From Ridgeia piscesae (Eukaryota; Annelida; Polychaeta; Sabellida; Siboglinidae): a stretch of 64,000 nucleotides of DNA. The notes beneath the pieces are model-generated. The model had not been told where the DNA came from. It searched no databases and saw nothing but the letters and a program-made list of their open reading frames with translations. Both the position numbers and the translations under genes were made by a program. How positions within the stretch are numbered: the first letter of the stretch is position 1; every line of letters begins with the position of its first letter. The stretch is taken from positions 1-64,000 of the forward strand of contig JAODUO010000854.1 in NCBI GenBank assembly GCA_025642075.2. The letters are read 5' to 3'. Below are positions 27,027 through 39,453 of this stretch, one piece after another.

Positions 27027-29365
27027 ACTGTTGACTAACTTCTTCAGGTCACTGGGGACTGTTGACTAACTTCTTCAGGTCACTGGGGAGTGGGGACTGT
27101 TGACTAACTTCTTCAGGTCACTGGGGGGTGGTGACTGTTGACTAATTTCTTCAGGTCACTGGGGGTGGGGACTGTTGACTAATTTCTTCAGGTCACTGGG
27201 GGGTGGTGACTGTTGACTAATTTCTTCAGGTCACTGGGGAGTGGGGACTGTTGACTAACTTCTTCAGGTCACTGGGGGTGGTGACTGTTGACTAATTTCT
27301 TCAGGTCACGGGGGGACTGTTGACTAACTTCTTCAGGTCACTGGGGTGGGGACTGTTGACTAACTTCTTCAGGTCACTGGGGAGTGGGGACTGTTGACTA
27401 ATTTCTTCAGGTCACTGGGGGTGGGGACTGTTGACTAATTTCTTCAGGTCACTGGGGGGTGGTGACTGTTGACTAATTTCTTCAGGTCACTGGGGGTGGG
27501 GACTGTTGACTAATTTCTTCAGGTCACTGGGGGGTGGTGACTGTTGACTAATTTCTTCAGGTCACTGGGGAGTGGGGACTGTTGACTAACTTCTTCAGGT
27601 CACTGGGGGGTGGGGACTGTTGACTAATTTCTTCAGGTCACTGGGGGTGGGGACTGTTGACTAATTTCTTCAGGTCACTGGGGGTGGTGACTGTTGACTA
27701 ATTTCTTCAGGTCACTGGGGGTGGTGACTGTTGACTAATTTCTTCAGGTCACTGGGGGGTGGGGACTGTTGACTAATTTCTTCAGGTCACTGGGGGTGGG
27801 GACTGTTGACTAATTTCTTCAGGTCACTGGGGGGTGGGGACTGTTGACTAATTTCTTCAGGTCACTGGGGGTGGGGACTGTTGACTAATTTCTTCAGGTC
27901 ACTGGGGGGTGGTGACTGTTGACTAATTTCTTCAGGTCACTGGGGAGTGGGGACTGTTGACTAACTTCTTCAGGTCACTGGGGGGTGGTGACTGTTGACT
28001 AATTTCTTCAGGTCACTGGGGGTGGGGACTGTTGACTAATTTCTTCAGGTCACTGGGGGGGACTGTTGACTAAGTTCTTCAGGTCACTGGGGAGTGGGGA
28101 CTGTTGACTAATTTCTTCAGGTCACTGGGGGGTGGGACTGTTGACTAATTTCTTCAGGTCACTGGGGGTGGGGACTGTTGACTAACTTCTTCAGGTCACT
28201 GGGGGGTGGTGACTGTTGACTAATTTCTTCAGGTCACTGGGGGTGGGGACTGTTGACTAACTTCTTCAGGTCACTGGGGGGTGGGGACTGTTGACTAACT
28301 TCTTCAGGTCACTGGGGAGTGGGGACTGTTGACTAACTTCTTCAGGTCACTGGGGGTGGGGACTGTTGACTAATTTCTTCAGGTCACTGGGGGTGGGGAC
28401 TGTTGACTAATTTCTTCAGGTCACTGGGGAGTGGGGACTGTTGACTAACTTCTTCAGGTCACTGGGGAGTGGGGACTGTTGACTAATTTCTTCAGGTCAC
28501 TGGGGAGTGGGGACTGTTGACTAACTTCTTCAGGTCACTGGGGGGTGGGGACTGTTGACTAACTTCTTCAGGTCACTGGGGGTGGGGACTGTTGACTAAT
28601 TTTCTTCAGGTCACTGGGGGTGGGGACTGTTGACTAACTTCTTCAGGTCACTGGGGGGTGGGGACTGTTGACTAATTTCTTCAGGTCACTGGGGGTGGGG
28701 ACTGTTGACTAACTTCTTCAGGTCACTGGGGGTGGGGACTGTTGACTAATTTCTTCAGGTCACTGGGGGGTGGGGACTGTTGACTAACTTCTTCAGGTCA
28801 CTGGGGAGTGGGGACTGTTGACTAACTTCTTCAGGTCACTGGGGAGTGGGGACTGTTGACTAATTTTTTCAGGTCACTGGGGAGTGGGGACTGTTGACTA
28901 ACTTCTTCAGGTCACTGGGGAGTGGGGACTGTTGACTAACTTCTTCAGGTCACTGGGGAGTGGGGACTGTTGACTAATTTCTTCAGGTCACTGGGGGGTG
29001 GGGACTGTTGACTAATTTCTTCAGGTCACTGGGGGTGGGGACTGTTGACTAACTTCTTCAGGTCACTGGGGGTGGGGACTGTTGACTAATTTCTTCAGGT
29101 CACTGGGGGGTGGGGACTGTTGACTAACTTCTTCAGGTCACTGGGGGTGGGGTCTGTTGACTAATTTCTTCAGGTCACTGGGGAGTGGGGACTGTTGACT
29201 AATTTCTTCAGGTCACTGGGGAGTGGGGACTGTTGACTAACTTCTTCAGGTCACTGGGGGGTGGGGACTGTTGACTAACTTCTTCAGGTCACTGGGGGTG
29301 GGGCCTGTTGACTAATTTCTTCAGGTCACTGGGGAGTGGGGACTGTTGACTAACTTCTTCAGGCC
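27027..29365. repeat. 36-38-bp minisatellite, about 62 copies
   Basis: Units begin GACTGTTGACTAAYTTCTTC and continue AGGTCACTGGGG with a variable G-rich end (GGGAGTGGG, GGGGTGGG, GGTGGTG). The TAAC/TAAT alternative and the G-rich end combine into many unit types, and runs of the same order recur. This is the largest array of the window (2.3 kb). Each unit carries an AGGTCA half-site and a G-run of four to six. Confidence 0.95.
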
Positions 29366-31620
29366 ATTATGGAGACTGATCTGACTTCTTCAAGCCTGGA
29401 ATGGAGACTGACTTCTACAGGTCACTGGGGACAGCTGAGTGACCTTACTAATAGTCCATTGTTAACATTATAGAACCTGTCTGGATCACGCTCCAATGCA
29501 CACGCATTTATTATATATGGCCAGGTTCATATTGCGGCATTCCAGGTGAAATCAATAACGCCGCAGTTCAGCAAGTTGCAAATGTGCCAGTGGCTTTATT
29601 AATGATCAACATTATGCAGCAATCTTGGCATTTTCAACAGTGTCATGTTCATATACCATTGACAGAGAGCCTACATAATGTATGTTCACCGTGCGGAATT
29701 GGCATCGTATTTTACCAGTTCACTACATGCCAGCTCAACTTTGATGGCTTGATACACATTTGTCTAGATTCCAATCAAACACGTCATAGAACATAACCAC
29801 GCAAACAGGTGCATCACACAAAGCAAACTGTAGTCTGTTTTGTGTACTTGTTAAAGTAACATTTGCTAAATACAATCAATGCCTGCTGTCAACTACACTG
29901 TACATCTGGCCATTTGTATTCAATCAATTTGTTACCCTGCAAATTAAACCAAAAAATTACATATTCACAAACTCATATGATACAGAATTGCAGCAATTAC
30001 CTGGCCATTGACAGTTGTGGATATTTGTACGAGCAGCTTTAATTAATTAATTAATTAATTGCAGCCTGGCTTGAAGTTGAGAGTGTTTGATTGAACAGGT
30101 CTGCCATGGAAGTCAAGCATAAAGCACTTCGAGCTGCGTCATATAAGAAGTTACCTATATCTTATTTTGCAAACATTGGCTATTTCAATAACCACATAAC
30201 GATTCTTGGCAATACAATGTCTGTGACGTTCGTTTTGCGAATAAGGCAAATTGACCTCAAATAAAGGAACTTTATCATTGTGACTGGCCATCCAGATGCA
30301 CAATAATTTTAAACGGACAAAAACATGATTATGTCACCAACAATTAATATTTCATACCAGTAGACAGTTATTTGCATGCAGAACACAAGAGACGTGTGTC
30401 AATGTGGATAAGCCTGTCATTCAGTGTGCTGCCTTTGTTCAGTTGTCACGACTGACAAACAAACACCTACACAATTCATGTACAGGTCTTTGACAGGCAC
30501 AGGCTGTAAGCGAAGGTCACGACTGATATCTCCATTTGGACTATTTCAGTCTGAGTACCCAAATGTGTGGGCTAGGGTCAGTTCCTTTTCATCCATTCAA
30601 ATTTCTTCCAATTCCTCCTGATTCAATTACAATTCATTTTTCTTAATTCATTTTTTTCAGTTCCTATTCCTTCTAGTAATAATTAATTTACAATTTCACT
30701 TCTAGCTCAAATACCATGATGATATTATAAGGATTTAGGTGTGAACTTATTACTATTCCAAGAAACAATTACTTGATTATAAGACCTGACTCTTTTGCTA
30801 CCATCCAGTGACGTGATCACAAGCTGTCTTAGCCTAAGGCCAACTACCCCAGCTGATCATTGTTAAAAGCTACTAACTAGACCATTTGTTAAATTTGTAT
30901 GAATAAGACGTTCAGACGTTCTGTCTAAAGTGTATATATGCCACACACAAAAATAATTACAAGATTATAATTTCCATGTAAAGGTGCTCTTCAAACCAAT
31001 CATTTGAATTAGTAAATAGTGTAATATGCTGTTTACATAATTATACAGTTATTGCAGATTAATAAGCACAATGCCATATTATAAATCATACCTATACATA
31101 AAGTATTCCTGGGGGGCCAAATTAGTCAACTATAATAATTATATAGTGCCGTATAATAGCATAAACAAAGAGAAACTACTGCAGCCAGTCGCAACTGGCT
31201 GCAAAGTTGACTTTGTGGCGCCACACATGGCAGATATATTTACAGTCAGCACATATAACAGTAATAATGCTAACTAATAATCATAGCATACTGAGCTCCG
31301 ACGACCTATGGATTTTGACCAATTAACCTATTCAGATAACAGAAGTGTGATGGTTTAACACTTTGGGTCAAAACCTATGCTCGGCAGAAGCCTGTCATTA
31401 CAAATACATGTACATCTGTAATGCAAACTTAGCCATTAGAGAGAGCCATGCAAGAGAATGGACACTCTGTGATGTCCACAACACCATCAGAAGATGAATA
31501 ACTATTGAAGTGTTCTGAAACTACTTTAAGCATATACAGGAACATTAATCATATGCAGGAACAATTGTGTATTAAGTTCGAGAGTAACTGCACCAGGCGC
31601 CAGCGGACTGACACATTGCT
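29366..31620. other. Intergenic DNA, no supported gene
   Basis: Mostly unique AT-rich sequence. A TTAA tetranucleotide run lies at 30040-30060. Open frames are short (60-70 codons) without recognisable content. Confidence 0.5.
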
Positions 31621-31637
31621 CGACTCACAGCTGGCCA

Positions 31638-31794
31638 TAGGTTTGTGCAGATACCCGTCCACCCATCATTTGGACAGGTAATACCCATTGTGGACAGGTA
31701 TAAATACCACTGGACGGGTGGTGCACAGGTAATAAAATGTATAGTTAACATCCACATGTGTGACTAGCGAAAATGTTATCCTACATAAAGCCTG
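31638..31794 (-). mobile_element. Copy of the TTTATGYAG MITE family, reverse orientation
   Basis: The left edge GGTTTGTGCAGATACCCGTC corresponds to the reverse complement of the family's right end. The right edge TATCCTACATAAAGCCTG corresponds to its left end. The GTCCACCCATCATTTGGACA segment is the most conserved interior word. Other copies are at 51.5-54.9 and 59.6 kb. Confidence 0.55.
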
Positions 31795-32304
31795 AGTTTC
31801 CAGCCAGGGACCATTCATTAGCCGATACAGCAAACACCAGAGTAATATGGATATCACTTTCCTAAAAACAATGTTGTTAATCAATGCATTTGCAATAATT
31901 GGATATAATTACATTGTATGTGCACTTAAAAAAATTGCAATACATGTAGTTTTACTTCAACATTTTTCCATTTATTACAAACAGAAAATATGACGTCTCC
32001 CCACTTCCTTCTTGGCCATGTTTGTCTTTCATCTCATATTCCTCACAAGTGTGACAAGGGAGTATGAGGGTCAACCCATGTACATACATACTTGATGTGT
32101 TTAGTTCAGCTGATAGAGGCTGCCCTGTCCTGTACTGTGGTTGTCTTAAAAGAGTAGGGCCACTGCCTGATAATCTTTCAACTTGCATTACCTAAATGTG
32201 TTATTCTCTCACTGTTCAAACCCAACCCTCTCTCTCGCCGCAGGGAATAGCTAGTAGGTAGATAATACGAATAATTTAGATTAATATGTCAAGCCAAGGT
32301 TTGC

Positions 32305-32906
32305 ATGCAGGTGTGGCGGTCCAGAACGTCGAGCGGTCCAGAACGTCGAAGGTTAGCGGTTCGTGTCAAAGGTTTGCGGTTCATGGCAAAGGTTAGCGCG
32401 ATGTTACAGCCCGATGGTCTGCAACGTCGAGCAGTCCAGAACATCGTTCCACGTATGCACATGCGCGCTGAACTGGCGTAACCTCAGGTGGCCGATCAAC
32501 TTTGACCCCATGTCAGAATGTCGAGACTGAGTTCATGACCCCTGCAGCGATTGTTTTAAATAATAAATCATTTCTGCGCACGTAGTGCATCAATAAATGA
32601 TTAACATAAACTATAATATGCATGGTTCACTCATATGTTAATTCGGCAATCACTATGTTTATGCTGGTCACAGTAGACGTTAACCTTTGTCACGCATGTA
32701 AGAAGTTCATAAACAACACCCAAAACGAGGTGGAACGACATCCTAGACCGGATATACATGCCAACCTGGCTAGCTGCGGGGACGTAACGTCGCACTAACC
32801 TTTGCCCTGAACCGTTAACCTTTGACATTAACCGCTAACCTTTGACATTAACCGCTAACCTTCGACATTCTGGACCGCTCAACGTTCTGGACCACCACAC
32901 CTGCAT
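32305..32906. mobile_element. MITE with long inverted ends of about 110 bp (602 bp)
   Basis: The left end reads ATGCAGGTGTGGCGGTCCAG and continues with GCGGTCCAGAACGTCGAAGG. The right end on the opposite strand reads ATGCAGGTGTGGTGGTCCAG and continues the same way, with the GGTTAGCGGTT/AACCGCTAACC motif repeated two or three times in each arm. The flanking dinucleotide is AT on both sides if the ends start at GCAGG. There is no coding frame inside. Superfamily is not assigned. Confidence 0.75.
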
Positions 32907-33199
32907 ACACGTGAGCATGCACACACATCTACCAGGATTTTTTTGAACTGGCAGAAACACATGTGACACACATATCCCTAAACTATGTATGATGTGTAAA
33001 ATATGAATAAAAATATTTTACCCTATTCACATGACAAGTCAGATGCACAGGACGCTCGCTAGTCAAGAGATTTCTTCACAGAAAGCATTTAGTCGCAATT
33101 ACTTTTTCAAATTTGGTAAATATTTATGTCATGGACCGCCATGACGCTATCATATTGTATGTATTTTGTGTATTTATTTGGTTCAGTAATTGGTGACTC

Positions 33200-34410
33200 C
33201 ACCTGGTGATTAATGTTTAGTGTTAATTAGCAGTGACAATAGGTGTCACTGCAGTTTGATCAGCGGGAAGTAGCGGGATTTCGGGGAGAGTGGAGAGCAA
33301 GCAAAGAGCTGAGCCACAAGGCTGTGTTTCCAGTGGGAAGTGAGAAGTTGCTTTGGTGAGTTTAATTACTGCAATTGTATAATAACGTTTGAGCCATGAG
33401 TGATGTAACATGTGAGCCATTATTGCTCCTTGGTAATTGTGGACAGTTATTAATACTTACATAGATATTGCAGTAGTTTATTTCCCGTCGTATTCCCACG
33501 TGTAAAATCCTCTGATATGGGCTGGTAAATTAACTACCGGGTAATGATGCCACAGCTAACCATTAAGGTTGCCATTTATATTGAACTGTGCAGCAGCATG
33601 CCGTGTAGAGAGTACGTTGAACACTGAGGTTGTTTTTCTATGGAAGAAGCGACAAATCGTTGTATTAATGTATTCATCAAATGTTTTAAGTCAAATCGTC
33701 ACTATCCACGTGGGTCGATCGAGAAATGGTAACCAGTATTGTTATGTGCTAGTATTTGCCGATATATGTATTGTGAGAGAACGTGTTTAGTGTCACAGCA
33801 TGGTTGTTGGTGATGGATCACAAATTAAGACAGTGGTTTAACATTAATGAGTTTGCAAACTGTTGACTTGTAGTACTAGTCTGGGTGTTTGGCACTAGGG
33901 GTCAGCACTGATGTAATTAATGTGTACATGGTAGATGTTGCTGGTTTTTATTATGAACGATGTAGAAACATATTTTTGTTCTGCAGCGTGATTGCTTCAT
34001 GAATGCTTTGGAAGCAAGAAGCCTGAGATTATAGTCCTGACATCTGACTGTGGGCAGGTACATATCGTGATTTAGTCTTGTATTTCTATATTATATTTGC
34101 CATTAGGGGTGTGCGTAAATAGGTACTTGTCTTAAACTAAGTAAGAGTTTGATTATGGCCACCAAAGTCATGCAGTATTAATTACTTAATGCAATACGTA
34201 GGTATTGCGTTATTTATTCAGTTAATTGCCAGTGTTGGCATATGTTGGCTTAAGTATTGAACTTAAGTAGTGTGTGCAGAGATGGATCTTCTTACATGAT
34301 GTTGTTGTATATTGTACTGTATGTAATGATGCCTGTGCTCACTGTGATTTATGGTTGTTACAGGGTTTTGTTTTGCTTCTGCATGTGAATAAAGACATTG
34401 TGAACGGTGA
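33200..34410 (+). ncRNA. Candidate spliced noncoding transcript
   Basis: A possible first exon ends at 33355 (GCTTTG then GTGAGTTT). A 71-base block 33987-34057 sits between TTGTTCTGCAG and GTACATATCG. A last block begins at 34364 after TTGTTACAG and carries AATAAA at 34388-34393. Good acceptor and donor pairs and a poly(A) signal are in order on one strand, but no frame is maintained: the middle block has ATGAATGCTTTGGAAGCAAG and soon a TAG. This could be a lncRNA or chance. Confidence 0.25.
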
Positions 34411-37053
34411 CCGCTCGAGTTCTCGTCCTTGACATTTAAAATGCAGACGGGAACATCACGAGAAACTAGTTTCCGTTTTACTTGGCATAACTGATAAAGG
34501 AACTGAAACTTTTTTTTTTTACTGTCGTTTCTCCAAAATGAGGATATCATAACTGTGTATACATATAAAGCATCAAACTAATTAAATAAGTGAATATGCC
34601 AAGAAGAGATACATTCAATATCAAACTGTTTATTTTTATTATAAGTCACACTGCCCAGGATCTGTCACACCCATACTGGTAATTCTCTAGGTCAGTGAGG
34701 TCAACGGGGTCAATGTCCTGTCCAGCAAGTCAACAAGACACACAGACCAGTGAATGCACAACAGAATTAAGATGTATAATGTTCAGCATTTACACAATCT
34801 TATTTACACATGCTGCCTTTGCTAAACAATTTAGCTGCTTGGGTGAACACAGACAATGCTGGGTCAGCAATAAGTTAATCTAAGGCTGGGGTTTGTCAAC
34901 AGAACACTCATAGCCTCCAATTACTGGTAACTCTCAGGCCTGTGTTTGTCTAGCTGAATGGCAAGTGCTCTGTCCTAGAATTCATACTAAGTTAGTTGTG
35001 TGAACACTGTTTTGACTGTTGCAAATCCGTAGACCTGATAAATTACAATGTTTGCGCATTCATAAATCACCTGTAAACTCATTCAGGCAGCTTTCAAATC
35101 TATGACATGTTAACTATGTCCATTAGATATTAAATCCTACTGGAGGAACTGACACACTGGAGCTAGTAACTGGAAATAGTAGGCCTTCCACTTCATGGAT
35201 GAAACTAAATATTTACTAGTATTTGACATCTTCCAATTTTATGAGTCAGCCATCCATATCAATCACAACCATTAAGCCAGTCATTAGCCAGTTTGTTTTT
35301 AATGACAAAAAATAATTTGACCATTTAATTTAATTAACTAATACCAGTTGACAACATTCGACTTGTTTCCTTACAAGTTGGGCAACTGGTGTCAGTCAGT
35401 AATATGGGACATACACTTGGAACTTAGTAAATTTACTGGTCAACTCATGCCCCTTAAATTCTGCGTGTCTTATCAGATTGCTGGGCTGATCGGTCATACA
35501 TCAGTTCCACTGGTCTCTGGCTAAGTCCCTGTACTTTTACAATGTAAAAATAATACAAACAGACACAATGTTTTAAAATTAATTCTGTGATGTTTTAGAC
35601 CATCTCTGGGTAATACTGTCAGAAAACTTGCCCAATCTTGTGGACATACTTAATTATCTAGTATAAGCGTTAAAACCAATAAAAAAATAAACATGGTATT
35701 GGAATGTACAGGCAAAACATGCATCAACCATTTCAATTAAATACGTCTACATATTTTGGATCCGTAAAGTAAACTTGAATAAAAAATATGACAAGTAGTT
35801 TATAAGTAATCATGTAATTTTTTATTATGCTAAATGCTTAAAACCAAGCTCAGATGCCCATTTAAGACAATAGAATTAGTCTACCTCAAAGTCAATTTAT
35901 AAGCAGAATACAAGTTGTCCACAGACAGATGATATGCCAGGGAGCCATGGTGGATAGAAAGGTTATAAACGTTTTCACCGGTGGTGGAATTGTGCAATAG
36001 TTTCAGTTGTCTGCTTGATCTAAGTAAGAGGACGACCACATGACATTTCCTTCATTCCCTGCTCTAGAGGTTGTTTACACTAGGGTATTCACACTTTCAG
36101 ACATTAATTAGCCTTCATTCACATACATGCTGTATAAAATGTGTGACATTCCAATACCTCATTTCCCCACAATCCAATCTCTAACCTGACAGCCCTTCAT
36201 TTCTGCTACAATCGAACACTGATTTGCCTGGATGGCTGGCATCACCAATCAAAATGACACCTGTATCTAATAGTATCTATATGCAGAAAAACACTGACTT
36301 ACATCTGTCAGAATTTGACAGCTCTCTGATACCACGCTGCACAAATACATAATGTATGCTTATTCAATGCTATTACAAGTCCTTACATAAATTCAAACAA
36401 CCTGCATAATGTAATATCTATTGGGAACTCTTTCATCAGGGAATGACCGACAAACCCCTCATGGCTGTCTTAAATGTCATTTAACACTAAGAATGACGTA
36501 GCATGTTCCGAAGAGTAGGGGCAGCTACAGAAAAGACCCTAGTTCCTGTGTTAGCATTGACTCTAGGAACAAAAGGTAAATCAGCACTAGGTTAGATGAT
36601 CGAAGCTGGACAGGTTTTCTTACAGAAGTAAGCAATGTAAACCATGAAAGTGCCCGATAAGCAATGGTACAGACCTTAAAAATTAAATACTGGTCACTGA
36701 TCAGGAATGCAAAAACACTTGTAAGATTGTGTTATGAACAATTATCATAAATAATGAATAGATTTTCAAAACACACCTGCATACACATTTTGTTACATGT
36801 CCTGACTTGCACATTATTACTATATTGCACAGCTTTCCAGACACTTTAAAAATATATATTACTTGGAAATAAAAATAAAATCATTCGCTATGTTATCATT
36901 TGAAGTAAGCAGCTAAAAACCATGCAAATAATTACCATTTATGGCATACGAGGGTGATTCCCCAAACAGGCATTAATAATAAGAAAATATATTTAACCGT
37001 AACGATTATGACGGAGAAGATGATTGTTACCTGAATGGTGCTGCCTCCTTGTA
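34411..37053. other. Intergenic and presumptive 3' flank of the GPCR gene
   Basis: AT-rich, no supported gene. On the minus strand this lies downstream of the GPCR stop and must contain its 3' untranslated region, but I cannot fix a poly(A) site. Near 36480-36620 a fragment with ATGTTCCGAAGAGTAGGGGC and GGGGCAGCTACAGAAAAGAC looks like a piece of a dispersed repeat. Confidence 0.4.
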
Positions 37054-39453
37054 TCAGCTCCTGGAGGAAGTGGCTGGCTGTATCTCCACCAATTGCATGT
37101 CACCACGTTGTGTCGACAGTGACACGTCACTGCATGGTGTCGATAGTGACATGCCAGATTTCTTTGTCTTTGTAGTCCTCCTTGCAGCCACAGGTGGCGC
37201 TTTGGATGACGCCATTAGCTTTACTGAGGCAGACACAGTGGACCCGCCGGAACTCTCCAATACGTCACTTACACTGTCGCCATTGCTCGACAGGTGACGA
37301 CGAACAGATTTCCCACTTTCGATACGTTTCTTCTGACCATTGGTCCGCACAGACTTGACTGCGTGTGCACTGCTACTCCCAGAAGTGTTCAATCGACGGC
37401 CGTGTGCACTGTTTATATGCCGCACGGTGGTTGGTTTGCCCTTGGCTGATTTCCTGCCTTGCGATGGAGTCGCCAACTCTACCTGTTTCCTTGGTGGTTC
37501 AGGTGGTTTGTCACTAGGCGGAGACTCCAAAGTCTCGATCTTAGTCGTGATGGGCTCCAGTCTGGGGGGCGGTCGAACAAATTCGCTAGTGTTTGTGTTG
37601 CCATCACTACCAACTGAAACGACTTCGGTGGGGAGAATATGTTTAGATTTGTGTTTCTTTTTCCTGTGTTTCTTCTTCTTTGCCTCATCACAGATTGCTT
37701 CTCGGTTACACTCAATGCAGGCGTCATTACCGCTTCGGTTCGGCTCAGCTGCTGTCGGTTCCATTTCAACAGTGGTTTCTTTCATACTGTGTGATATCTG
37801 AGTTTGGTTCAAAGTGAAATCGTCTGCGGATCCCCTTCCAGAATCATTGCTGCTGTGGTCTCCTCTGAACGGTGCCCCTGCTTCTGTCTGGTTACTTGTG
37901 TCTTCATGCATCACAATATCATTTCGTTTATCCTGGGCGTCTTTAACTTTCTCACAACTGTCTAAACGTACCTCGCTGCAGTCACCTGGTAGCTGCATTA
38001 CAGATGTAGGTGGTGAGGGTGGACATGACGGATTAGAAAAGTTGGTAGAGGGTAGAGAGGAGGGGGTAGAGGGTGAGGGTGGCGCTATGTTCACCGACAA
38101 CGTGCCAACTGTCATCACAGGCTCGTCACTTGAGTCATAATCACTCGTGTCCTCGTCAAGTTGAAGCATCTGGGAGCTGTAGACGTCACACTTGCGTGAC
38201 GTCACCACCATCGACCCGCTGCCCCCACTCGAGTCCAGCTCAGGACAGAGTTCAAGACGCGAGTCACTCAGCCCCTCGTCCTCACTCCGTCTGCCGTACG
38301 TCTGGAAGTGCAGACCGTTCTCCGTTGCAAACAACACCGGGATGCTGGTAGCGAGAGTCTCTCCGTTGCTCAGTACCTCATTGCTGCGTTGGCCGAGGTC
38401 TGAGATGGGCAGGGCGTCATTGATGAGGTTACTCTTGCGACACAGCAGGAAGTTCTTAAACTTCTGCCACACCTTCTTCCTCCAGCACAGCGTGATCACC
38501 GGCAGGAAGATCGGATAGCTGAGATACAGCCACGTGAAGATGAGATCCAGTTTCCATGGATACTCAAACGAAAAAGAGACTGTCGACGATTTCAATTCGG
38601 CACTGTTGCGGTACTGCTCTATGCTGCTGAGAACCAGGTACGGTCCGCAGAGAATGCACCAGAAGGTGAACAACACGCCGACATATTTCGACATGTCAAT
38701 TTCAGCACAAAGACAGTAATCCTGCAGAGCAAGGCGAGCTTCTGGTCCGTTTGCTGTCTGGCATTTCTCGTTGAGCTTTTCTTTAACGCATACGTATATG
38801 ATGAATATGTAGAAGGCGACAATGAGGGTGAATGGGATGAGGTAGCCCAAGAGGGATAAGACGCACACGTACAGCAGAGGCGCCCCTTGTGTGATTGAGC
38901 ACAGATAACGTGATGGAAACGCTGCCGACGACACGACACCAATGAACAGGGGGATACACAGTGTGATGGAATGCACCCAGATGTAGCCTACGAGCAAGCC
39001 AGTCTTGACGGAACTCAGCCGTTTGTGCGTCGTTGTCGTCGGGCTCCTCACCGCAAGCAGCCGCTCGAACGTGATAGCGAGCAGTGCCACGATCGTCGCG
39101 ATGTTCGTCAACTGCAGGAAGGCGGAATTCATCTGACACGTCAGGCTGCCGTAGTCCCACTTGGCCGTGATCACCGACCCAAGTATGAGCGGAATGTTGA
39201 TAATGCAGTCGAGCAGATTGATGACGGCCATGCATATGAGCAGCTTATTGAGAGCGCTACCTTTCAGGCGATGGCACTGTCCGAGCGTCGTCACCAGTAC
39301 GCAATTGCCGACGAAGCCCGCAATAATGTACAGCACGAGAAACGACGTTTTCGTCGCCAGATCGCCCGTCCAGACTTCCGTCTGCGACGAGTTGGCGGCA
39401 TTGGCGACAGGTCGCTCCGTAAAGTCGCCAACATCCGACGTGAGGCCAGCCAT
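37054..39453 (-). CDS. Orphan class A (rhodopsin-like) G-protein-coupled receptor, intronless
   Basis: An uninterrupted 799-residue frame encodes seven membrane segments, then a cytoplasmic tail of about 460 residues. N-glycosylation site at N21. TM1 has GN at 49-50. TM2 has LLD with D82. C106 at the top of TM3 pairs with C185 in the second extracellular loop. TM3 ends in ERL (130-132) instead of DRY. W159 marks TM4, P207 TM5 and P271 (CGPY) TM6. TM7 has LPVIT (317-321) in place of NPxxY, and the TM6 CWxP motif is also altered (CILCGP). A basic helix-8 region (WRKKVWQKFKNFL) follows. The tail is Ser/Pro/Asp-rich and probably disordered, with a polybasic KKKKHRKKKHKSKH cluster. These traits place it in class A at the plasma membrane, and the altered activation motifs suggest atypical signalling. 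The GPY and long tail recall GPR161- and GPR176-type orphans, but orthology cannot be settled here. Start: first ATG, just inside a CpG-rich upstream region. Confidence 0.9.
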   Translation of the reverse strand: MAGLTSDVGDFTERPVANAANSSQTEVWTGDLATKTSFLVLYIIAGFVGNCVLVTTLGQCHRLKGSALNKLLICMAVINLLDCIINIPLILGSVITAKWDYGSLTCQMNSAFLQLTNIATIVALLAITFERLLAVRSPTTTTHKRLSSVKTGLLVGYIWVHSITLCIPLFIGVVSSAAFPSRYLCSITQGAPLLYVCVLSLLGYLIPFTLIVAFYIFIIYVCVKEKLNEKCQTANGPEARLALQDYCLCAEIDMSKYVGVLFTFWCILCGPYLVLSSIEQYRNSAELKSSTVSFSFEYPWKLDLIFTWLYLSYPIFLPVITLCWRKKVWQKFKNFLLCRKSNLINDALPISDLGQRSNEVLSNGETLATSIPVLFATENGLHFQTYGRRSEDEGLSDSRLELCPELDSSGGSGSMVVTSRKCDVYSSQMLQLDEDTSDYDSSDEPVMTVGTLSVNIAPPSPSTPSSLPSTNFSNPSCPPSPPTSVMQLPGDCSEVRLDSCEKVKDAQDKRNDIVMHEDTSNQTEAGAPFRGDHSSNDSGRGSADDFTLNQTQISHSMKETTVEMEPTAAEPNRSGNDACIECNREAICDEAKKKKHRKKKHKSKHILPTEVVSVGSDGNTNTSEFVRPPPRLEPITTKIETLESPPSDKPPEPPRKQVELATPSQGRKSAKGKPTTVRHINSAHGRRLNTSGSSSAHAVKSVRTNGQKKRIESGKSVRRHLSSNGDSVSDVLESSGGSTVSASVKLMASSKAPPVAARRTTKTKKSGMSLSTPCSDVSLSTQRGDMQLVEIQPATSSRS

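Noticed and set aside
25710..29365. CRISPR array
   Set aside because: Units are contiguous without unique spacers of constant length, there are no cas genes and the DNA is eukaryotic; these are minisatellites.
34388..34440. Histone-type or hairpin 3' end after AATAAAGACATTGTG
   Set aside because: No conserved stem-loop and no histone frame upstream.
36480..36620. Possible coding fragment with MFRRVGAATEKTLVPVL
   Set aside because: Short, without splice signals, and looks like a piece of a dispersed repeat; identity not supportable.
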